Shown in pieces: positions 7,545-16,951 of a stretch of DNA of 64,000 nucleotides (the stretch's first letter is position 1; each line of letters opens with the position of its first letter). A program made the position numbers and the translations under genes. This DNA comes from JADKCL01 sp046329055 (GTDB taxonomy: Bacteria; Bacteroidota; Bacteroidia; J057; JADKCL01): the NCBI GenBank assembly GCA_046329055.1, contig JAXLVK010000015.1, forward strand, positions 14,505-78,504, written 5' to 3'. Below the pieces are notes generated by a model. That model searched no databases. It saw only the letters and a list, made by a program, of their open reading frames with translations, and had not been told where the DNA came from.

Positions 7545-9559
7545 TTGGCTTGCGGATTCAAGATGAGGGAAAGTTCCTCCGTGGAACAGCAGGCCCCGAA
7601 AACTTTCTTGTAGGCATCCGCCTGTGCCACGGGGTCCGTGATCGCGGCAATCGCGGCGAGGGCAGCAGCCACCTTGTCAGCTTCCTGCTGTGTCTCCTGG
7701 GCATAGCGATCGTTGCGAAGTTCAGCTGAGCGAGCGGCCTCGTCCTGGAGGCGGGTATTGTAGCAGTCAAGCGCCTCACCCTGCCCCAACAGCGCATCCA
7801 CAATCACGGAGTCGGTGCGCAGGATGTGGCTTTGCACGGCGACGATGATCCCCGGAACCGTAACGTTCAGTCCTCCGGAGGTATAGTTGTCGGTAATGCC
7901 AAACTTCTTGCGCCAGTATTCAAATGTTGGCCCGGCCCCGCCATCGACACAGTCGGCAAAGGACTCGGTGACCTTCTCCGTGAACTGCTTGATCACACCT
8001 TGGTAATTCACCACATTGCAGAAATGTAGCAGGATCAGCTTCTTCACCTCAGCTATATGGGAGGCAGTGTTGATAGTCTCTTCCAGAAAGCTGTCCAGCT
8101 GGGAAAGCCTAACGGCCCTTTGCTGCCCAGGGAATCCAGTTGTGAATACAATAGAGGCATCGTTGAGCCAAGTCAGCGTGATATACTCCTGCAGCAATTG
8201 CCGGAATACGAAGTTCAAGACGCGGCTATAGTTGATATTCTGAAGCTCACGGATGGTAAGAGTCTCCTCACCAGCCTTGATAAGGATCGACTCTTGTTGG
8301 GAGACCGACATCGTAGTGCTACTTCCAGCATTGCCACCCATGCTATGGTTACTGCTGTTGCCAGTTGTCGTATTGATATCTACATCCCGGTGCTGCGAGG
8401 ACTCTTGAACGGATGCATTCAAGGCGCTTGACAGGTTGGACATGTGGTTCTCCCGAATCCCATTGGATGTGAAGGCGGTTGCCGTAGAAGAGCTTCCGCC
8501 TCCTCCAGCCTGGAAATTCACCAGCCCCAACAAATTTATCCCTCCTTGGAGTCCGTGACCGGAATTTTGTTCGCTGTTTACCGAGGACTGAATTTGGATC
8601 CCGGCCGATGCTTCCTCTATATGCTCCAATACTTCCTGCACCTGATCTGCACTGTGTTGGGAGTAGCTATCGAGGATGTTTTCAGACTGCTGTGAGTAAC
8701 TGGATTCATCGTCCGCGAAATAGGTGGAGGTGAACTCATTGGTCGTGGTGGAAGATGACTTGACAAACGAACTTGTCTTGTCCTTGTAGCTCCTCACGGT
8801 GATCGTGGTGCGCTCGCCGGGCAACAAACTGAACGTCTTCACGGTCTTGCCAGCTCCATAGTCACCAAGAAAGGAACACATTTTGAGATGCTCCACGATG
8901 GTGATGCGCAACTGCAAGGCAGGTTTCGGCGAAAACTGCATGACCACCTTGCCTCCAAACCGTGTCACCAATTCTGGGATAAGTCCGTTTGCAACCTGGG
9001 CAGCGATGTACTCTAGTGTGTATCCAGCAACTTGAATCCGATCAGCAGGTAGGTTGGGGATTGCAGTCAGATGGTTGATGCGAGGAGGCGATTGGGTGCT
9101 CCCCCTCAAGCCCCGCCCAGGCGAAGGACTTGCAAGCCCTCCTTCACCATGAATCGGAGCAATGCGCAGGTTTGAATCGCCAACGATGAAGGTCTCAGGC
9201 TTGGGATCCTGGACCAGGTGCTTCACCCCCGTATCAGCCAGAAACCGAATCAACTCGCGCCGCTTGCTCAGAATCCCGGCATTCTGAAGCAGCACTGCGG
9301 GGCGTGTACCCATTATGTCGAGCTTCAAAGTGTTCACGATTTCCTCTAGGCTCATGCCAGCGGCGATGTCCCAAGGCGTGTTGGTGGGTACCGAAACCGT
9401 GTTGAAATAATCACTTGGGATTGTAAGGGGGTAGAAGGCGTTCACGTCGTAACACGTCTTCTGAGGCAGATTGTATTTGAGGATGGGGGCGTTTCCGCTG
9501 TCTCCGAGGCCCATGAAGGGTTTTCCTGTCTCGCAGGAGGATGGTGTGCTGCTAGCCAT
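7541..9559 (-). CDS. 672-aa Ser/Thr-rich protein of unknown function
   Basis: I chose the Met at 9557-9559 (MASSTPSSCETGKPFMGLGD); an in-frame start at 9631 adds an unlikely 24-residue leader. The N-terminal third has the helical segment MSLEEIVNTLKLDIMGTRP. A beta-rich middle contains LGDYGAGKTVKTFSLLPGE, where the GAGKT is not a convincing Walker A. A long low-complexity Ser/Thr/Gln/Asn region follows (about 270-440), then a helical C-terminus with an Ala-rich coiled part. There is no signal peptide. It lies 34 bases upstream of the toxin-like gene and may be its structural or delivery partner. I recognise no family. Confidence 0.6.
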   Translation of the reverse strand: MASSTPSSCETGKPFMGLGDSGNAPILKYNLPQKTCYDVNAFYPLTIPSDYFNTVSVPTNTPWDIAAGMSLEEIVNTLKLDIMGTRPAVLLQNAGILSKRRELIRFLADTGVKHLVQDPKPETFIVGDSNLRIAPIHGEGGLASPSPGRGLRGSTQSPPRINHLTAIPNLPADRIQVAGYTLEYIAAQVANGLIPELVTRFGGKVVMQFSPKPALQLRITIVEHLKMCSFLGDYGAGKTVKTFSLLPGERTTITVRSYKDKTSSFVKSSSTTTNEFTSTYFADDESSYSQQSENILDSYSQHSADQVQEVLEHIEEASAGIQIQSSVNSEQNSGHGLQGGINLLGLVNFQAGGGGSSSTATAFTSNGIRENHMSNLSSALNASVQESSQHRDVDINTTTGNSSNHSMGGNAGSSTTMSVSQQESILIKAGEETLTIRELQNINYSRVLNFVFRQLLQEYITLTWLNDASIVFTTGFPGQQRAVRLSQLDSFLEETINTASHIAEVKKLILLHFCNVVNYQGVIKQFTEKVTESFADCVDGGAGPTFEYWRKKFGITDNYTSGGLNVTVPGIIVAVQSHILRTDSVIVDALLGQGEALDCYNTRLQDEAARSAELRNDRYAQETQQEADKVAAALAAIAAITDPVAQADAYKKVFGACCSTEELSLILNPQAN

Positions 9560-9996
9560 AGCAATCAATTTTTGGGTGAATACTGTTAATAGATTTAAGG
9601 ATATGTAAATGTTGTAGCAAAATTGCCGCAAGGCAATGCTTGAATCTTATCAAACTTAACTCAAGTTCATGAGAATTGCAAGGGTTTGCTTGAACATAAA
9701 TTTCGCAGGAATCGGTGTCCTTCTCCGGGAATTGCTTGGCCATACTTCGCTAATTCATTTCCATCTGGAAGTCCAGCATAACCAAAGTTTACACTTAGCC
9801 CCTGAAACGAAGAAGCCCCCGCCACTCATCGAGCAGCAGGGGCTTCCCTTTGTTGTTGATTCAAGAAACAGTGCTGACCGGGCGCGCTGTGCGGGCTGCG
9901 GGCAGCTTCAGGTATTCAAGCAAGAGCGTGCGTCCACTTTGCAGGGATCGGAGGAGCTTGCGGGGGACGCAAGTTTGTCAGATTGTTTGTGACCGA
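9560..9996. other. Intergenic stretch without a convincing gene
   Basis: This stretch separates the 181-aa and 672-aa genes. A 63-aa minus frame (9552-9743) overlaps the next start and has no protein-like features. The only structure I see is the GC hairpin at 9812-9846. Confidence 0.5.
9812..9846 (-). terminator. Hairpin GAAGCCCC/GGGGCTTC
   Basis: An 8-bp perfect stem (9812-9819 with 9839-9846) with a 19-base loop lies 150 bases downstream of the 181-aa gene. There is no strong T run on the minus side, so termination is plausible but unproven. Confidence 0.4.
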
Positions 9997-10542
9997 TCAG
10001 GCAGCAGGCTTGCCACCGTTGCCGGTGTCTTCACCAACAGTGACACCGTCCTCCTCGCTGTTCTCGGGGTACTGCTCCTCGGGGGTGACGCCAGTGTTTT
10101 TCTTGAAGTGGTCGCGGGCCTTTTCGTAGAGCCCTTCGAGTCCTGGCACGCCACTCACCCTCGCAATCTTCAAGCCCCGGTAGTAGTCGAGGCTCATCGT
10201 CATGGCGTCGTGCTTGGCCACGAAGAGGGCATTGTCGATCGACTCCACCAAGCTCATGAGCTTGATCTGCATCGCGACGAGGTTCCTCACGTTGCCGACG
10301 CGGGTGTAGTAGTCCACGACGTCATGCCATGCGGGCATCACCTTGGGGTGCGCCTGACAGATTTCGTGGATGTCACCGATGAACTGCATCTGCGGGTCAC
10401 CCACCTTGATGCAATAGGTCTTGTCCTTCTTGGTGACGTTGGGAAACTCGGGCAGGGCACCTTGCGCACTGCTGACGAGGTTGGCGATCACGTTCACGTG
10501 CGTGATGTTCACGGGGTTGTTCAACCATGCTTTTTGTAACAT
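9997..10542 (-). CDS. Hypothetical protein, first gene of the accessory array
   Basis: This 181-aa protein is cytoplasmic by sequence, with no signal or membrane span. The body is helical (ITHVNVIANLVSSAQG, MPAWHDVVDYYTRVGNVRNL, MQIKLMSLVESIDNALF). The last 25 residues are acidic and Gly-rich (EEDGVTVGEDTGNGG), likely disordered. No family is recognised. It is on the same strand as the 672-aa and 461-aa genes but 437 bases away with a hairpin between, so it may be a separate transcript. Confidence 0.6.
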   Translation of the reverse strand: MLQKAWLNNPVNITHVNVIANLVSSAQGALPEFPNVTKKDKTYCIKVGDPQMQFIGDIHEICQAHPKVMPAWHDVVDYYTRVGNVRNLVAMQIKLMSLVESIDNALFVAKHDAMTMSLDYYRGLKIARVSGVPGLEGLYEKARDHFKKNTGVTPEEQYPENSEEDGVTVGEDTGNGGKPAA

Positions 10543-10978
10543 AAGCTGTAAAGAAATAATTGTTTATATGCGTGCGCTTTGCCTGCACGAGCCACCACCG
10601 TGGTGACTGGAACAAAATTACGGTCGGCTTTCAAAAATTGATTCAGTTCAAAAAGCCGTTTCGAGGTCAATTGAACGAACGGGTACGCTGGAAGGAAAAA
10701 GCGTGTCGAAGCAGCTTTAGTGGCACTCTGGCTGGACGAACTGGCAGATATTTTTTTTGCGAATTCTACATTAATGGACAATTTTTCATGCCATGCGTCC
10801 TGAGAACAGCACACCTGTACAGCACAGTGGGCGCGGAAGCATCAGTTGACTCCTTGATTGCACTGCTCTACCGTGGATGCCTAGCATTTCCACCGCATTA
10901 TGAACTGACTGTCAGGGCAATGCAATATACCTATTGCAGATCACCCGCCCATATATAGGCTGTGGACCTGCTAGTATT
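10543..10978. other. Intergenic stretch before the minisatellite
   Basis: No frame with protein-like composition was found. It should contain the promoter of the 9997-10542 gene, but no clear TAnnTTTG was found on the minus strand. Plus-strand frames through here have no start context and run into the repeat tract. Confidence 0.5.
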
Positions 10979-11628
10979 GGAGGCCGATGGAGGCTGCGAC
11001 TTCACCTCAGGTTGCCATCGCCTCAACCCCACCATGGCCAAGTCACCCCATCATGGAGACCATTGCCACCCCCAACTGAAGGCCACGCCACCCCATCATG
11101 AAGGCCATGGTCATCCCAGCACCAAGGCCACAGGCATCACGGCGCCAAGGCCATAGGCATCCCAGCGCCAAGGCCACAGGCATCCCTTTATGGAGGCTAT
11201 GGCAACCCAGCATGGAGACCATCATCATCCCCACATGCAGGCGTGGTCACCACCATGAGGAGACAAGGTCACCCCCACATGGAGACCCATGCCATCATTA
11301 CGTGGAGTTTCGGGCATCCTCACGTGGAGTTTCGGGCATCCTCACGTGGAGTTTCGGGCATCCTCACGTGGAGTCCCGGGCATCCCTACGTGGAGTCGCG
11401 GGCATCCTTACGTGGAGTCGTTGGCATCCTCCCATGGAGTCGCGGGCATCCCTACGTGGAGGCGATGGCATCCTCCCATGAAGTCGCGGGCACCCTACCG
11501 TGGAGCCGAAGGCATACCTCCATGGAGGCGGTGGCACCCTATCGTGGAGGCAATGCCACCCTCATTTGGAGACCAAGGCATCTCTTGATGGAGGCCAGGG
11601 CATACCCTCATGGAGGCAATGCCAGGGC
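10979..11628. repeat. Minisatellite, 22-23 bp unit, about 29 copies
   Basis: The unit is close to GCATCCTCACGTGGAGTTTC plus two bases. Near-identical copies start at about 11301, 11323, 11345, 11367, 11389 and 11411, each 22 bp apart. Toward both ends the copies diverge (ggcatcccagcgccaaggccac, aggcatacctccatggaggcgg) and the period is sometimes 23. Because 22 is not a multiple of 3, each unit shifts frame, and all three plus frames are open across it, which produces spurious ORFs. It lies between the 181-aa gene and the T9SS cargo gene. Confidence 0.9.
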
Positions 11629-11688
11629 CAGCACAGCCAGCCGCATGGCATTCTTCCATTGGTTCATATCCTTATCGAATGATGTTGT

Positions 11689-14409
11689 TCATTTCCGCCG
11701 TATGGTCACCCCGCCATTCTGCAAGTCCCTTCCCTGCGAGTCCTGCAAGACCCACCAATATACCCCATCTGGCAACCGCCCTCCGTCAAACTGCTGGTGC
11801 AGTCCGATCATCTCATAGACCTTGCCGCCGGATGGATTGAAGAGGTAGATCCGATAATCCGCCGGATCAGCGTCCGCAGTGCATGTGACCATCCAAGTGT
11901 CGTTCTTGCCATCGCCATTCGGCGTGAACACCTCTGGCACAAAGATGGGCGACTCCCCTGCTATGACGGTGTCCAGCGACACGGAGGCAACCGCAGAGCA
12001 AGCAGGGCCCATGCCGAGGAACCATGCCCGCACGACCTGCAAGTCCTGTGGCCGACGGGGATGCAGCGTGGCCCGGTACTCGCTGGGCCAGCCTGTGGGC
12101 CGCAGGAGCGTGGCAAGGACCGGATCACCCCCCACGAGTTGCACCTGCACCTGCATGGAGTCCACCTGATCCTGAGTGTCCAGCTCATAGACCGCCTCCA
12201 CAGTCCCATTTGCCCCAGCCACCAGCGAAACCGTCCGCACGGAAAGCACAGGCCGCGCCAGCCACTCCAGCGGCGCAACCAAGGTATCGTAGCAGCCCGC
12301 AGCATTCCCCAGCACCGCCGCCACGGTATCCCGCCCCACAGCATGGTCCAGCACCACAATCGCCTCCACATCATCGTAGGCAGGCCGATGCACCCCGCCC
12401 TCCATCCACTGAACCGAGGTCACGCCCCCAGCATCCACCGTGAGCGTTGCCACCTCCCCCTCGCAGAGCATGGTGTCAGGCTGCACATCCAGCAACGCCC
12501 CCACAGGCCTGGGCAAAATCGTGATCTGAAATGTCCCAGTCTCCGGGCAGGGCCCCGCTGTGGTGTAACGGATGAAGTAAGGCCCACCCGAATTGCTCCG
12601 CGAGGCATCGATCAACCCAGTTGTATTGTCGAGAAAGGTGACATTCATCGTCAGCTCCCCAAAAGTCCCTCCCGGCATGACGATGGAATCCGGCAAGGGA
12701 TTCACCGCGCCCTCGCAATAAGCCGATTGCGGATAACTGAAGCTGGGATCATCCGGCAACTCGATCCAAACCGAATCCTGCACATCCCGCGCACAGCGGT
12801 TCTCGATGTCATACGTCACCAAATAAGGCCCACCCGGCTGCATCACACTCAGGTCCAGTTGTCCGATATCCGTGTTCGCAAACACGATCCCACCGCCGGC
12901 GATGAACCGCCCCACGGTGTCCCCGGAAACCAGCGGCACAGGGTCGAGGCCGCTCGGACAGAACCGAAATGGATGGTAGGAAATCATGGAAGCAGTATCC
13001 GTAGCCCCAATCACCACCGTCTGCGTGAAGCTGCTCTGGCAGCTCCCCGTATGGGCGTAGGTGATATTGTACGTCCCCGCCCCCGTTTGATCCAAATCGA
13101 TGGCCCCCGTGCTGGGGTTCACCACACAACCCGAATCCGCCGAGAATGTGCCTCCCGGCGTCCCAGTAATCAAAGGCAGCGGTACAGTATCCCCTGTACA
13201 AAAAGAGCTCCCAGCATAAGAAAACGCAGCCGAAGCGGCAGCGTAAATGTCCACCGCCACATCCAGCGAGTCCGCGCATGCACCCGGTGTGCGGTAGCGC
13301 ACCACGTGCATCCCCGGCCCGGAGGCAGCGAGGCGCAGCCTCCCATCAGGGTCCACCACCGTCCCCGGCGTCACCGCCAGGAACGTCCCGCCGCCCCCGT
13401 CCCGGTCACCAACGGCCATGGATCAGGATCACCCAAGCAATAAACCCCGCTAGGCGGATAGCTGAAAGCAGGGCTTTCCTGCGGCTCGATCATAATATCT
13501 ATCCGCGTACTGTCCCAGCACGGATCAGCGGGCACATACCAGAGCTGATGCAATCCCAGCGGCGACAGCGCCGGGTCGATCATCCCCAACTGTGAGCTGA
13601 GGACATGCAACCCGGTCGGAGACGAAGGCTTCAGATGGTTGCAACAGCGCAGTATAAGCAAGCACAATCCCGCCCCCTGGCACAGCGTGAGCGCGGTAGC
13701 CCCGTTTGTAACAGCCACGGCCTGCTGCCGGCATTGATGGAAACTATGAAGTATGTGGCCATCGCGCATCGCCCAATGCGCCGTGACAGACTTGAAAGAG
13801 TTCGCGGCCCCTCGCCCCCGGATGCAGGGGGATTTCGCCGTTGGCGGGATTCACATAAAAACCCGGAGCACCACTCGTGCAGCAGTACAGGCCCGAGGTG
13901 TTGCTGGGCCACAGCGTCACCGAGGGCCGGGGGGCCGTGTCCCCCACACAGAACGAGGCCGCGCCGTAGGTCACGAGGGCACTGTCTCCCGTCAGGCAGA
14001 CGGTGTCCTCCACGGGATAGGTATGGTAACCCACCCCGTCCCAGGTTCGCTTGATCAGCCGTAGCCGGACGCAGGTGTCTTGGGCAAAATGTTGCGGCAC
14101 CCGGATCGTGATCCGGTCATCGTTGCCATTGCCGCTGATGTTGCTCGACAGGATCGGGCAGCCGAAGAACCCAATCACCGCCCAAAGTGTGTCGAACGAC
14201 TCCCCACCTGTGGCACGATGGAAGTCGGCACCGTGTACCGTCAACACCTGGTGCTTACAAAAGGTGGTGTCTCCACCCGTCTGCCATATTGCGGGGAGGC
14301 TCGTGTTGTCGTAGTCCGTAATGACGGGCATGGGGCTGTTCTGGGCATCCAAACCCGCCCATATCCCCATTAGCAAAAGCAATAGCGTCCCATTGAGATT
14401 TTGTCCCAT
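11689..14409 (-). CDS. Large T9SS type B secreted protein, frame-broken twice
   Basis: Read as one gene this encodes about 907 residues. The start at 14409 gives a signal peptide (MGQNLNGTLLLLLMGIWAGL). The middle is a series of about 100-residue beta modules with recurring FSYP-x(4)-YC and GTYNITY-like motifs. The C-terminus is a gliding-motility-associated CHU_C-like sorting domain (VFTPNGDGKNDTWMV, then DGVYWWVLQD and GGVTIRRK). The outer segments share one frame. About 13.40-13.81 kb is read in another frame (IDIMIEPQESPAFSYPPSG) between two breaks, near gaggggcc (about 13807-13819) and gacgggggcgg (about 13391-13402). Compensating indels at G runs suggest sequencing error. Likely role: surface adhesin or structural protein. 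Confidence 0.8.
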
Positions 14410-14487
14410 ATACTTCCAGATTGATTTCTATGCACTTTGATAACACAAGCCTTCCCTCACGTCATCCTTCGGGGGCAAGGCCCCCAT

Positions 14488-14660
14488 GTCATCCTGAGGC
14501 CGCGCAGCGGCCGAAGGATCTAGCAGGGGACATTGGCCAATATTGCGATTCAGCGTTGTGGCTACCACACCAGCTAGATCCTTCGCTACGCTCAGGATGA
14601 CGTGACGCAAAAAGCCCCCTCAGGATGACGTGCAATCCTTCGCTGCGCTCAGGATGACGC
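14488..14660. repeat. Dispersed repeat cluster ATCCTTCG...CTCAGGATGAC
   Basis: An inverted pair (14488-14524 and 14573-14601) carries gtcatcctgagg...ggatctagc and its near-complement. A third partial copy (ctcaggatgacgtg, about 14619-14632) and a fourth (14634-14660) follow in direct orientation. Similar GTCATCCTGAGC...GAAGGATCT elements are known as dispersed non-coding repeats in many bacterial genomes. A 60-aa ORF across it is spurious. Confidence 0.75.
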
Positions 14661-14671
14661 TAACCACCCCC

Positions 14672-15139
14672 TCAGCCCCGGCGCAGCACAGGCACCGCCT
14701 CGCGCCGCAAGTCCCTCATCTCCTCCACCAGCATCCAATAATCCCCAGCCCAAGAAAAGTCCCCACTCAGCGGCCCATCCAGCATGTTCGAAGCCAATGC
14801 CTCCCCCACATCCGCAAGCGTCCGAATCTCGCAACCGCAGTGCATGAGCCGCAGGTATCCCCGTAAATCATAAATGCCACCCTTTGCTACATCACAGAGG
14901 CAGCAGGTCACCTCCCCGTCCCCGTGCAACTGCAGCTTGACCCAGCAGCGCGCAATCGCAAGCGTCGCAATGTCCTCCGGCCCTCCGCTCACCAGCCGTA
15001 GCCCCCGCGCCACCATCACTCCGCCCAGCACTTCGCTGACTTGGGCATGAAATAGCCTCTCCGCAGGGGCCACGGCCCCCGGTTTCACTTTCACTTCTAT
15101 CATGTTCAATCTTGGTTGTGTCACACTGCCACAGCCCAC
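14672..15139 (-). CDS. Hypothetical cytoplasmic protein
   Basis: This 155-aa ORF has a likelier start at Met13 (MIEVKVKPGAVAPAERLFHA, base 15103). It has three clustered cysteines (VTCCLCD) and later MHCGCE, which could bind a metal, and an acidic/aromatic tail (FSWAGDYWMLVEEMRDLRRE). No signal peptide and no recognised family. It follows the 15198-15758 gene on the same strand with a gap of about 60-95 bases, so it may belong to the toxin-immunity-like cassette upstream. Confidence 0.5.
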   Translation of the reverse strand: MGCGSVTQPRLNMIEVKVKPGAVAPAERLFHAQVSEVLGGVMVARGLRLVSGGPEDIATLAIARCWVKLQLHGDGEVTCCLCDVAKGGIYDLRGYLRLMHCGCEIRTLADVGEALASNMLDGPLSGDFSWAGDYWMLVEEMRDLRREAVPVLRRG

Positions 15140-15197
15140 CCACGGCCCGCAATCCCGCTAAGCCATCCCGCCCACGCTGTGACTGGTGACAGGTGTC

Positions 15198-15758
15198 TTA
15201 TTCGGGTTGCTTACTGGATTCCGCCTCGGCAAGTAGTCGCTTCACATCGTCCATCCAGCTCAGGTCATATTCCGCTTGCTTCCGCCGAATGATAGGTTTT
15301 TCAGGGTGTTCATCAAGCGGTGGATCAAGTAGAATGTAGTACAGTCGATCATACTCGGCATTGAATTCCTCCAGCATGGGAATCCAAGACTGATCCCCTT
15401 TTAGGACACAGTCCATGACCCCAGAGGCCAACACGTCTCGGATGAGCCCTAGCTCTTGCTTTACGCGATCTTCCCCAATTACTGTGTCAGAAACATGGAG
15501 TGGGTATTTCCTCGCGCCATCAGGTACCATGGCCATCAAAAAGTCCAATACGCCATACTTCTTCTCGGGCGCACTTGCCAGTGCAAAATTGATGGTTACA
15601 GAGGTCTCCACCTCGTTCAGGTACAAAATGCAGTGGGCATTGCTCAGGGTTGTAATGCCGCCATAGGCCGATCCATATACCAGCTCATGTTTGGCGACCA
15701 CCTCCGCAAGAATGTCAGCATACGGCTCTATCCCGTAATGAATGCTTCCTGGATGCAT
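15198..15758 (-). CDS. Hypothetical protein, putative immunity partner
   Basis: This 186-aa protein has no signal peptide. It is acidic, with YGGITTLSNAHCILYLNEVE and a C-terminal helix DVKRLLAEAESSKQ. It starts 53 bases after the stop of the 379-aa toxin-like gene on the same strand. In toxin cassettes this is the usual position of the immunity gene, and size and acidity fit, but the sequence itself matches no family I know. Confidence in coding is good; the role is inference from context. Confidence 0.6.
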   Translation of the reverse strand: MHPGSIHYGIEPYADILAEVVAKHELVYGSAYGGITTLSNAHCILYLNEVETSVTINFALASAPEKKYGVLDFLMAMVPDGARKYPLHVSDTVIGEDRVKQELGLIRDVLASGVMDCVLKGDQSWIPMLEEFNAEYDRLYYILLDPPLDEHPEKPIIRRKQAEYDLSWMDDVKRLLAEAESSKQPE

Positions 15759-15811
15759 ATTCGATCAATGTTGAGTTCTTCACCAATGTACATACAAATC
15801 TACTGAGGCGA

Positions 15812-16951
15812 CTATTGCGGTTTGGCTTCCTTGGGACTGCCTCCAAAGAAGTTGCGCTGAACCTCGCCAGTTGCCTTATCGCGCTGCGGACTCAGATCGG
15901 GACGTTCAGCACCATACCGGAAACGGTGGTAGGCATCCTCATCCCTATCGCTCAGTTTGTTTTCGACCACATGTGCCTTCAAATCCTCCCAAAAAGCAGG
16001 GAAAAGCAACATCTGCGACTCTGAGTATGGTTTTGCGATTCCACTACCATTCTCTGGCGCAAATCCCTTGTGAAGCAGGACTCCAAGCTCGTCACCAGTG
16101 ACCGTAGTGCTCTTGTCTTTAGCCTCTGGATTCTTGTAAGCAGTGCTAGCCAGCCAGGGATCACTCACAAACCGAATGATGTCCCCTCGATCCACGGCAG
16201 CTTGCAGCCAAGCATTGTTCTTGGCCCAGGTCCAGTCGGCGATGTCAAGCACATTGGCCCCACCCTGATTTTCTCCAACCTTGACATCCTGCTGAAAGCG
16301 GAAATAATTGGTGCCAATGTGCATGTTCATGGCTCCCCGGAACCCGTCGGGGTGCTTGGCAGCGTCCACAGCGCGACCGAGTACCGTGGTCGTCTTCCTG
16401 GGGTTCAGGATCACCGTCTTCCCATAGTCGTCGTAGGGAATGATGGCCCGGATGCCGATGCGGTCGCCTTCCTGTGCAAGCTCCAGGAATCCCCCCATCT
16501 TCTTGCCGTCCGCATTCGTATAGCTGAACCCCTCCAAGACTGCTAGGGAGACTGCATCCGGGCTGGTTAGCCACTTTCCTTTCTCGTAGAAGTCCTCCAA
16601 AATCATCGCCATTTGCGACACAAGCCCAAGGCGTTTCACGGCTGGCCATAGCTGATCCCACTCCTCAGCGGCGAACCGTGTGCTTGCGGATAGGATTTGG
16701 GCTGCAAGCGGGTAGGGCATTTCTTCGATCTCCTCCTCGCTAAGTCCGAGCCGCTGCAAGTAGGCACGCTGTTGGGGGCTAAGTCTGTCACACTCCTCCT
16801 CGTCCTCGGGTGGGTTGACGGGGCTTGCCGTCAGCGCAAAGGGCGGTGGCATGGCCGAGTTGGTCATGGTTGCCTCCTGCTCCGAGAAGTCATTGTGGAC
16901 GCCGGAGGTGGACTTGGACTCGACTTTGGTTCTGGTATGTTCCTCGCTCAT
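15812..16951 (-). CDS. Toxin-like effector with PPPFALTASP leader
   Basis: The start at 16951 (MSEEHTRTKVESKSTSGVHN) is supported by ATGA overlap with the upstream small ORF; the longer open frame to 17467 has no start support. The 379-aa product has a disordered N-terminus with MPPPFALTASP, a leader-like stretch seen in Bacteroidota effector proteins, and a helical domain (RLSPQQRAYLQRLGLSEEEI). The C-terminus (NVLDIADWTWAKNNAWLQAA, then IIRFVSDPW and GDELGVLLHKGF) resembles C-terminal domains I recall from polymorphic toxins of unknown activity. No signal peptide is present, so delivery would need a secretion machine elsewhere. Confidence 0.6.
   Translation of the reverse strand: MSEEHTRTKVESKSTSGVHNDFSEQEATMTNSAMPPPFALTASPVNPPEDEEECDRLSPQQRAYLQRLGLSEEEIEEMPYPLAAQILSASTRFAAEEWDQLWPAVKRLGLVSQMAMILEDFYEKGKWLTSPDAVSLAVLEGFSYTNADGKKMGGFLELAQEGDRIGIRAIIPYDDYGKTVILNPRKTTTVLGRAVDAAKHPDGFRGAMNMHIGTNYFRFQQDVKVGENQGGANVLDIADWTWAKNNAWLQAAVDRGDIIRFVSDPWLASTAYKNPEAKDKSTTVTGDELGVLLHKGFAPENGSGIAKPYSESQMLLFPAFWEDLKAHVVENKLSDRDEDAYHRFRYGAERPDLSPQRDKATGEVQRNFFGGSPKEAKPQ

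Noticed and set aside
7541..9559. GAGKT as a Walker A motif in the 672-aa protein
   Set aside because: No GxxxxGK[ST] spacing with a following hydrophobic strand and no Walker B; chance match.
9552..9743. 63-aa minus ORF upstream of the 672-aa gene
   Set aside because: No motif, overlaps the next start, and composition is like non-coding DNA; kept only as a note in the intergenic entry.
10979..11628. Possible CRISPR array
   Set aside because: Units of 22-23 bp follow each other with no unique spacers, and copies diverge gradually. This is a minisatellite.
11098..11818. Long plus-strand ORFs of repeated HPHVE/ASSRGV/GILTW peptides
   Set aside because: All three frames are open because the repeat unit lacks stops and is not a multiple of 3; the ORFs run into the antisense of the T9SS gene.
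11797..13443. 548-aa plus-strand ORF rich in Arg, His and Pro
   Set aside because: Antisense shadow of the T9SS type B gene; composition is typical of antisense reading.
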